Position numbers and translations under genes: made by a program | The notes under the pieces: generated by a model | The model's database searches: none | What the model saw: only the letters and a program-made list of their open reading frames with translations | Told to the model about the DNA's origin: nothing | From: Baylisascaris procyonis | Taxonomy: Eukaryota > Nematoda > Chromadorea > Rhabditida > Ascarididae | Assembly (NCBI GenBank): GCA_037389465.1 | Contig: JAZARR010000214.1 | Coordinates: 7,169,001 to 7,233,000, forward strand | DNA length: 64,000 nt | Reading direction: 5' to 3' | In this document: in pieces, positions 55,317 through 64,000 of the stretch | How the letters are laid out: every line of letters begins with the position of its first letter | Numbering within the stretch: the first letter of the stretch is position 1

Positions 55317-55570
55317 GCATCCGCTTCGAGTACCTTTCTATGGAATGCTTCGCTCACTCTCCATTGCCACCCTATTACGCTCTCTATTGCCATCCCTATT
55401 ATGAGTGCAATCACATTTCGCTTATATGACGTTCTATTCACCACGCACGTGAATAATTTCTTATGTGGACTCTATGACGAATATTGTGCTATTGCCATTG
55501 GTTTTATTCTTCTTGGTGACGGGGCATTAGTAACGTTTTTGAGTTCTTTAGAAAAACATTCGTTTACAGG
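55317..55570 (+). CDS. Candidate internal exon with consensus splice sites
   Basis: An acceptor (GATGTGAATTCAG) ends at 55316 and a perfect donor (AGG then GTGAGT) starts at 55571. The 254 nt between them are open in one frame: ASASSTFLWNASLTLHC, then SIAIPIMSAITFRLYDVLF, and CAIAIGFILLGDGALVTF. The product is partly hydrophobic with two likely membrane segments and four Cys. The other strand is closed by stops. An in-frame TGA lies just past the donor, so if the intron is not removed the frame ends there. Neighbouring exons were not found and no family is recognised. Confidence 0.35.
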
Positions 55571-58500
55571 GTGAGTGCGATAATAATCTGCATTGTATCA
55601 CCTGCGACGCTGTTAGCTTGAGCCGGAAATCTGCTTTAATAATATTAGTTAAGTATTAATTGATATTAAAGTAATATTGAAAGTAATATTGTTGCTAATA
55701 TTAACATTAATAAAATCTTTAATAATATTAAATATTAATTGAATATATTAATTAAATATCTTGACAAGTCTCCTTAACTTTGATTATCTGGAAAAAAGAA
55801 CGTGATGAGTTTTGCATATTTAATGTATATCCTTGTTAAATTTCTAGATTAACATAAACGCATATTTATATATAATGTAAGTATTTTGTGTAAATTTTAA
55901 TGTTGGATTTAGTGTTTTATGTAAATATATATTTAATGTAAACCTAACAAAATATATGAAAGCGATATAGGTAACGTATCATTTAGTAGGTTTTTAATCC
56001 TACCTTTGCACATTAACATAAGTGCTTTATATGTACAAATTGCCATCGAAAGTAAGTGAAAATCGTTGGCCAAAATTGTTGTGACATTAAAATCTCTCAA
56101 CTGTAAATGAATCGAATTCCACTGCTATGCACTCAAACGAGAGCCGTTATTTTCCGTTACCAAAAAAAAAAGTTTTTTTTCGAAACCTCAAAATTGCATA
56201 TTTCATAGATTACTGTAATATGTAGGTTACTGTAATTAATCTACGAAAATAAACCTCTCTTAGCCGCCACAGAAATTAAGAAAACGTGTTCTTTCAATTT
56301 GGGGGTTTTTTTATCGTGAAATGTGAAGCGAGTAGCATCAGGTTTTTAGGGTGATATAAGCGCCAAATTATGATTTTCCCATACGAGCGCATTTTCAGAA
56401 TTTTTGTATTTCCTTCTAATGTTAATTTTTATATCGTTTATTGAATTCATAAATTTGAAACGATCATGAATCTCTAAGTTAATTCGTAATTCTTGTTAAT
56501 TAAGCATTGGTATCGCTAAGAGGAAGGAATAAAATGGCAAATTGACCATAAGATTTATCAATTAGATTCTCGACGGATATGAAGTTGTCAATTTCAGAAA
56601 CAAAAACTATCTCACTGGTGCGGCGAGCGGGAGGAGGGGAGGGAAGGGGGGGGGGGGGTAATTTAAGCTAAACTTTATCCATATAATTGGGTATCATCAG
56701 CTTTAGGTGCTCGAGGAAGTACACATCCTCATAGGAATCTGCAAGCAATTCAGCATCTCAAATGATGTTGCATAGAGCTAATAGAAATTTCAAGAAAGAT
56801 TCATTCTGGGTGATTTCGATAAAAAGAGGAAAGGTTGTGAATATATAAGAACATGTAAGAACATATAGGCATGAGCCACATTGAGTACGATGGGTTGTTT
56901 CTTTTTTTTTCAAGTTTATGGTTTTAAGTTTATTCGGCTTGCAAAACGTTTAAAGTTTTTAAAAGTTTTTTTTTTTTTGAGTTTGAAGTTTCTTTGGGTT
57001 AATTAATATACGAAGAAGAGAGATTTATTGAAAAGGTTCATTCGGCTTGCAAAACGTGTAGCCAAATTAGCTATATTTGCTTGATTATTCTCCTCTTATA
57101 ACAATGCTGCAGAAACTCTTGCTATAACTTAAACATAAGGAATGTTTGATCTGCGACAAATTGGTGATGAAACTAATTGTATGAGAGTTGATGTTTTTTC
57201 TGTCGGCATGAGTAGAGATAGCTCGTTACGGAGTCCTTATCCTTCGACGTGATTTCTATTTCGAACTGCATCAAGGAGCAATTCCTCGATTTTTTCTCAC
57301 TTCACCCCCCCCTCCCCCAACCAACTTTTCGTTGAATTCCCCATTTCGACAAATTATGCTCTTCCGATTTTTGCTTCTAACTTCTTGCGAGACATCACCG
57401 CTCCGACCGATTGCTTTGACATCTGTCACCCTATCAAAATAATTAGTGATTATGAAGATAAATAGGAAAGCATTGGCAGTGTTGCGTAGTGATTCAAGGA
57501 TGAACGCTGACAAAAGTTCTATATTCCACTTGAAGTATTGATGTTTATTATTAGGAAATGTCCAATGCTTGGTCATTGAATAATCGGCAATGAAACGTTT
57601 ATGAATAACAAAATAGATTCATTAAGCGGTCTTGTGAAGCAAATCGTTTTGCGTTCATAGGGAAAATGCCACCTCTCAAAGGAAAAAAATCGATGAGCAC
57701 CAAATCAATCGGTCAAATGTTGTAAAATATTTGTAAGTACTTAGGTTTTGATTACATCGGGCCTTATCTCTCCTGGACATTGGTAAGACATCTGAAGTAA
57801 CGTTGCGTCGTAGATAATTTTATTCTTTCGAAGCATTCTGGAAGTTCTACTTCAGATTTGGCAATGCAGTGAGGTTGATGCATTCAATGATTGTTCACTA
57901 CATCCAGATCTTTAGTAATATCTATGTCGTTTTTAGAGTAATCGAGTCAGAGCACGCTTAAACGGTGATGGCAGAGAAAATTCTGAGTATGGCTACTTGT
58001 GGATGTTTAAAGTGCAGAAATCCACTTTGTGGGAAGTCACCAAATGGAACCTTGGGAAATGCCCGGCGACCCATAGGATGGATGTATAAATATAGTTGAT
58101 CAGTAGATTGTAAGCTATCGGCCGATGATAACACTAAGATAATTGGTTATATTTGCATAAACGTTCGAATATTGGAAATATGCAAATTCATGAGCATGCT
58201 GATTACGAAAAAGTTAGTCTTGGAGTGTTATCATATTATCAGCACTCTTGATTACGCACTACTTACGCAAGTGTGTGGTTTTTTTTTACATATTATGTTC
58301 TTTTTTATACGCAAATAGATATTCATGACAGAAAAAAAAAATTGAAATAAAATTGAAAGCGGCAACTATATTTGGTCATTTGAAGCTAAGAGCAATCAAT
58401 ATTTGCGAAAATATCTCACAACCATTTCTTGTATGACCTTCGTTTAGCCAAAAATATTTGTGGGTTGGAAAATAGCATTCCTATAGAACAATTTAGGAGA

Positions 58501-58601
58501 TCTTTCAATGTTCGTTATCATTAATAAAGTTTGCCTTGGCTTAACATTACTTGGAAAGTTCACTTAGAAGGCGTCAATCAATCCTAATAGGCGGTACGTA
58601 T
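55571..58601. other. AT-rich intergenic DNA
   Basis: A very AT-rich block at 55630-55760 is filled with AATATTAA-type words. A G tract lies at about 56640-56660. A minus-strand ATG frame at 57271-57576 (101 codons) ends in Gly repeats encoded by a G/C tract and is not called. Confidence 0.4.
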
Positions 58602-59054
58602 ATGTGGTCGGGATTTATAATAGCCAACGTGTTGCGTTCTACTTTCTGTACTTCCGCCCTACTCATATTACATATATCCGCTGCAATCCTCTCCATATGT
58701 GTGCAGTCGTCCTTTCTATCCCTTGAGGAGCTTTTCAATTCTTTTTGGAGTGATATCCAACAATGTTTATTTTATGGATTCCTTTTTTCGCAAATGTGCA
58801 CTTGCAAAGTGCAATGTGGGCAAGGCAATGTTTATACGATGGTTGCCCATTATGACAACTTTTTCATAAAACTATTGATATTCACACATCATGCCGAATG
58901 CATATGTAAATGTGACGTTGTCTTTCAGTTAGTTGTGATTTGCATAAGATGTGTGATACTTTCATATTTTCTGCCTTTTACAGCTAAGTTTTATTCAGGA
59001 AAGCACAGTCTTGTATACCTACATAGGTGGCCCTTTCAACTCGGGAATCACTGA
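58602..59054 (+). CDS. Orphan 150-codon ORF
   Basis: Apart from the satellite ORFs this is the longest open frame in the window (ATG at 58602; the frame is open from before 58551). The product is rich in Phe, Leu, Ile and Cys, with possible membrane segments (STFCTSALLILHISAAIL near the start; VVFQLVVICIRCVILSYF near 120). No domain is recognised and there is no supporting splice or polyadenylation signal. In AT-rich DNA a frame this long is unusual but possible by chance. Confidence 0.2.
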   Translation: MWSGFIIANVLRSTFCTSALLILHISAAILSICVQSSFLSLEELFNSFWSDIQQCLFYGFLFSQMCTCKVQCGQGNVYTMVAHYDNFFIKLLIFTHHAECICKCDVVFQLVVICIRCVILSYFLPFTAKFYSGKHSLVYLHRWPFQLGNH

Positions 59055-62000
59055 AACTAGAGATGGGGAGTCTTATGCGCGCTTTTGCCACAAGATTGCC
59101 ATTTACCAACTTCTCAAGTGGTCCGTCAACTTTTAAACAATTTGAAGCATTTAAATGCGCCTAAAAAAATTACATGCATTTTATGCCTTATCTTCTCACA
59201 TTTTGCAATTGATATAGGTCGCAATAATCGTTTGTTGGAAATACGCATTTGAATAGGATACGTATTCACTATTCAAATCTCTGTGCATAATCCATAGGTA
59301 ATATGTGTATGGAAAATGCATGCTTAGCGCCATTCTTCTTTTGTTGCGCATGGTTTTAGCTGCCGTTTGATATACGTAGAGACGTTCCCACTAAAAAAGA
59401 TATAAATTTTGCTAAACCTCTTCATCAAGGTGACTTCTGGGGACAGTTTTGCAGCCCAAACTATTATCGTTCATGTTCCTTTCTTTTTTATTAAAAACGT
59501 TTAGGAAGATTTCTTTTATCATGCCGTGCTAGTGAAAACAGATTTCCACATATGTTAAAGTTGTATAGCTCAATCTGTATATGGTACAAGTTTGATTCTA
59601 TTATAGAAATAGGTAACTTCAAGTAGCATGTCACTATCAGTGTTTTCTCTCATATCCGTAACTGAACGCATTCACCTCACTATCAAGTTAAATGGCGAAC
59701 GTTTTCCGTGAATATAGGAAATGCGTTTTTTTTTTGAATCTATTTATTATAAATCCGTTCGCAAAGCGAACAAGTTTCAACAATCAATAGGAGAAGGAAA
59801 TGGACGTTTTCGATAAAGGCTATAGTCCTTTGCGATTATCCCTATACTCATATTTCTGGAAAATTCAATTTCCATATGTCGTGAAATGCTTATCCATAGG
59901 TGCGTGTTTTAAAAGTGTTTAGCGCAAAGGAATCTTACTCTTTCAAAATATTTTCATTATGCTTCAAGCAAAAATTTCTTCCTAAGAATATCAGCTATAT
60001 ATCAAAATGCTATTTTAATTTTTACAGTTTAGTTTAGACGACTAAGCACTGATTAGCATTTGATACAAAACTTTTGGTACTAAGCATTTGATAAAGAATT
60101 TTTATTGATGATTTTACTTATATTGGTAACCTGTATGCGCAGTTATGTATTTCCACCTTCCCACCTACATTCTATATTGAATTGGAGTGGTAAAACCGAT
60201 ATGTGATGCGTATAGACATTTGTACAGTTATTAAGTAATAAGGGGTATTGAATAAGCTTGAATGCAAGATCTACCTTATTGGACAGTTGTGACAGAATTG
60301 GGAAGAATCATAAACTACATTGGTGAGGTAGTTTAAGAACTGGACAGTTAGTGGTGTATTGTTATAAACTGCAACTTGGACACTATAAAATGATTATTTG
60401 AAACGGTGGTAGATGTTGGATGTATTCCACAAGGATTGAACCATATCTTCCCTTTATTAGTCTCGATATTGGCTCATTATTGCCTTGGTACTGATTCTCT
60501 AGCAATTTCTCGAGTTGTGCGCCTTTTCCATGCTATTTTTTCTTTAATTATTTTCGATAGCTTTTTCTGAAAGATTTTTTCTTCCAAATTTTCTAAATTC
60601 ACTTATATCTCAAGCTCAGTGGAACGAAAATTTCGATTAACGGATGAGCTGAACTATCCACTAATTAAGTGATTCTTGCACTAGGTGAGACTTAACGGTC
60701 TCCAATTCAAATCTTGATCTTTGGTTGCTGCTTAGCTAATCTCTAGAGAAGTGATAACGATGTGAATAAGCTTGATCCATAAAAAATTGAAACTATTGCA
60801 CCTAAAATTTCGCCAGTAGATGTGTAGTTTGGAATACAATCTCTTCAACAACTATCCAACTTGAATCTTAATTTCAATGCTGATAAATTTTTACATAGGC
60901 TTATTATATGTTTTTATCTTTAAGTTTCTGAAATCATTAAATTTTTCATCATTTTTCATTACGAAAATCGTCTTTTCAAGTCCATTTTGTGATGTTTATG
61001 AAATATTTCGAGGAGCGAAATTGCGCTTAGAAACAAATCCAATCGCGTATTTTGGCGCTACATTAGCATCATTTAATTCTAATTTTATTTTATAAAAAGC
61101 GATTAATAGATTGATACTATTCATTAGAAAGTTCGCTACTCTCAGAGTTGACAAATAATTAAACATTACAGTTATTAAAATTGCCTATTTTTAGCATTTT
61201 CGTTATTCGAAGCATAGAGTTCAATTCAAAGACAGCTGCAGTTTCGGATTATTTCATTGAAATTTTTTTTTTCTGATTGCGAAATATATAGGCGATTTAA
61301 AGTCAGGGCGAAATTATTGATGATTTCATGGCATTATTAATGGTAATATCGCTGATGTTAAACAGCTGTAAAATTAGCGAAAAATTATTCTCCGCTTCCC
61401 TCTCTTACATTTGTGGCATTCGTAACACATCGAAAATTGGGGATGAAGACGTACTGGTAGATACTACAGTAGTATTACCACTAGAGAGATAGCAATGAGT
61501 TTGCTTGTTGCCAGCAAGCGCCTCAAATGTGGGTCCGTAGTTGTTCTAAGCATATTAAAGTAATTGATGGGGAGAGGATAGTACGTGAGGAGAAGGGAAT
61601 AGTGTATAAAGATCAAATTATATCAAAAAATGAGAGTGATCGTTGATTGCTAATCATTTATTGTGAATTTTACATCGACAGTTTGCATATGCAACCCTGA
61701 AACTTCCTGGATCCTTTCTTCCCAATTCTCTTTTAAATTCTTCGCTGAAATCGTTGACGCTTAAGTTTAATTGTTGAAATTCGGGTATTTTAGATGACGA
61801 TATAAAACGATAGTGCCACATTGATTACATTAAGCATCTTACAGTCTTTTTACTCTCTTTATGAAATTTGTTAATCTTTTTGAATCGCGGATATGTCATG
61901 TACATGATCAGAGTCATCAACTCCGTAAAACTATAGGTTTATAATGCGTGAATTTAATTCATTTATAGCACATCGAAAATTGGCCTTATTTTTTGGCGTT

Positions 62001-63260
62001 ATTATAAATAACAGTCTCATATCGTATTACCGATTGTGTCATACATATTTATTTTATAAATTAATAGTATTTTGAATTGAGGAATTGTGTACAGAGGTGG
62101 AATACTTTATTTAAGTGCGTTCATCTAAAGTGCATTTGTGTTACGATGTAATTCGATACTCAAAGCTGCAGAATTTTTTTTCACTGCTGAAATATTCTAA
62201 GTTGGTGCTTTCAAACGGCATCTAACCACGAACAATTACATCCCTTTCCCTTCTCATCATCTTGTCTAACTAACAGCTTTCACATTCTCATCACTCATTT
62301 CCTAAGCACTAAAATTTTCATCAGTCAGCTTTGTCCTCTTATAGTGCTTATACTTTTCATTGATGATCACCATATGTCAACTTTAATAGACGATTTCTAT
62401 CGACTAGAAGATATTTTTGAATGGAAGACTCTCTTGTGAAAAATACAAAAATTTAAACATGGGAGTTTTTTTGTTCTGTTTGGAAATACGGTGTACATCG
62501 AAGAGGAGACCTTGAAATTTGCACTTATGAGAATCGATTCCTTTAAGGAGTCATTTATTCGTTAACAGTGCTAATGTTCAACAAACAAATTTATAGCCGA
62601 TTCTCAGATTTCCTTGCAAAAATAACACATGAAGTACCTAACGAAGTTAATAATACTCTTAACTGTAGATATATTCTTTCCACTTCAAAACGTCACGCAA
62701 ACGTTGAATTGCGTTCGTTGCTCGAGAAATGAAGATCTTAACGAAAAGGTATCGAGACCATTTAGAAGAAAAAAAAAAATTGCACTGAATTAGCCACAAA
62801 ATGCCATCATTTACCTATCGAATGTTGTCATGTCGGTTGTTCACGAGTCATCTGTTGCAATTGCAGACGGCTTACATCATCGAGTTTAAAGCTGCCTACT
62901 TCACTCGATCTTATTCTATTGCATTTAGCGAGTGTTTCCTCCTTCTATTTTGCTTCCTTTTTTCCCCCTCAGAATTCTGCGCATATTACATTGAAAAGTC
63001 TTCATAAATCTATAAAATTGTTCGAAAATTAAATTTCAGAGATTTTTTATTAACTTGTCAGTAATTATTAATAATGAAGTATTTCAACTTATTAGAAAGA
63101 ACTCAACTTGTAAGATAGATAATTCTAATAAAAGAACCACGATAGCTGTTCGATGGAAAGAATTGTTAGGTAGAATGCAGAGTAAGACTAGTCCAATGTA
63201 AGTAAATGTAACGTCCTATTTCCTTGGATAAGAGACCGCGATCTTTTATTTGTCGATATC

Positions 63261-63263
<3 letters not shown>
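59055..63263. other. Intergenic DNA, no gene recognised
   Basis: AT-rich sequence on both strands with short ORFs only (for example 60877-61095 and 62801-63007). No repeats, RNA genes or splice-bounded exons that I can support. Confidence 0.5.

Positions 63264-63344
<81 letters not shown>
63264..63344. repeat. (GA)n microsatellite
   Basis: About 40 GA units. The minus-strand Ser-Leu ORF across it is spurious. Confidence 0.98.
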
Positions 63345-63346
<2 letters not shown>

Positions 63347-64000
63347 TGGCAGGTTTCGAAGTTTTTATTCTTATCAGGAAGAGTATCCATTTTCGCAAGT
63401 TTTGAGGAAAGAGATTTTATAGTAGAGGGAATTTCATATTTAAGAGAGTCTTCATTTCAAAGTGATGCAGTAATTCGCTTACTCAATACTCAAAAACTGA
63501 AAACAATGTATTAAACATTGAGACAAAATTCTGAAATCCGTTTTTAATATTATATATTAAAGTTAATTAAATGTTTTCTCAGAATATCGTTCTTGAGCTT
63601 CTCCTCATTTTAGTGCTTTCAACCGGGTGATAAATTCCCTCTTTATTTTTGTGCCATGAAAATTTATTATACGTCAATATTTCCTCCTCCTTTATCACTA
63701 ATCGTTTTCAGTCAATAAGGGACGTGCAATAAGTTGGATTATGCGTAAGCTGAATTATGTACCAGTTAAAATTGGCTTGAACATCATACTATTCTAATAT
63801 TCTATTTTTATTTAGAGTTTATTTCATTATTGGAAAGGGGGAGAGAGGTGGGCGAGCTGTTATGCTATTTGCTCAGCATAAATACCTCAAAAGGATCACT
63901 GGTGCGCACTCAGTCTGCTCGATTTTTGGAGGGTGCCACCATTCAAGCAAACTAACATCACGATGTCGAAATATCCGATGATTGGTAGGGGTTTTTTCAG
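63345..64000. other. No gene recognised at the right edge
   Basis: The window ends in GGTTTTTTCAG, which is acceptor-like, so an exon could begin just outside it. Confidence 0.3.

Noticed and set aside
57271..57576. 101-codon minus-strand ATG ORF
   Set aside because: Its end is a Gly run from a C/G tract and no family, splice or polyadenylation evidence was found; chance is likely.

Overview
The window is AT-rich metazoan nuclear DNA, most likely from a nematode. Evidence for a nematode is three intron-bearing housekeeping-type genes, 3' splice sites close to TTTTCAG, acceptor-like sites shortly upstream of two start codons (possible spliced-leader acceptors), and nematode-like protein sequences. 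The species cannot be read from the sequence. Introns run from about 0.4 to 1.5 kb. Genes are sparse, and most of the window is introns, intergenic DNA, simple repeats and decayed mobile elements.

Layout. 1-6.97 kb is a satellite array of about 58 and 61 bp monomers with a higher-order duplication of period 2,592 bp, which continues beyond the left edge. 7.6-8.0 kb (minus) holds a possible exon of a multi-pass membrane protein. 10.77-13.69 kb (plus) is ribosomal protein L17 in three exons; its first intron holds a short ORF with its own splice signals that could be a nested gene. 14.78-18.05 kb (minus) is the nascent polypeptide-associated complex alpha subunit in five exons, convergent with L17. 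18-28.9 kb is mostly intergenic: TA microsatellites, a palindrome with a TA core, a 25-bp tandem repeat, purine-rich DNA, a fragment resembling a decayed cytochrome P450, and a 119-codon ORF with a possible signal peptide. 28.95-33.76 kb (plus) is a complete ceramide synthase gene in six exons, with a decayed 47-bp minisatellite in its fourth intron. 36.2-36.7 kb is an imperfect palindrome of about 480 bp (a foldback element). 37.95-38.83 and 48.8-49.68 kb are two relics of one reverse-transcriptase element that share a tail of about 550 bp. From 50 to 64 kb there is AT-rich DNA with a decayed 32-bp minisatellite, one well-delimited candidate exon at 55.3 kb, one 150-codon orphan ORF and a long GA tract.

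The three confident genes are not functionally linked. L17 is part of the large ribosomal subunit and NAC-alpha acts on nascent chains at the ribosome exit, so those two convergent genes both serve translation. Ceramide synthase is an ER membrane enzyme of sphingolipid synthesis. I found no CRISPR array, rRNA, tRNA or operon. The least explained features are the satellite (its monomers carry a YY1-type AAGATGGCGGC match), the foldback at 36.2 kb, the nested ORF in the L17 intron and the isolated candidate exon at 55.3 kb.
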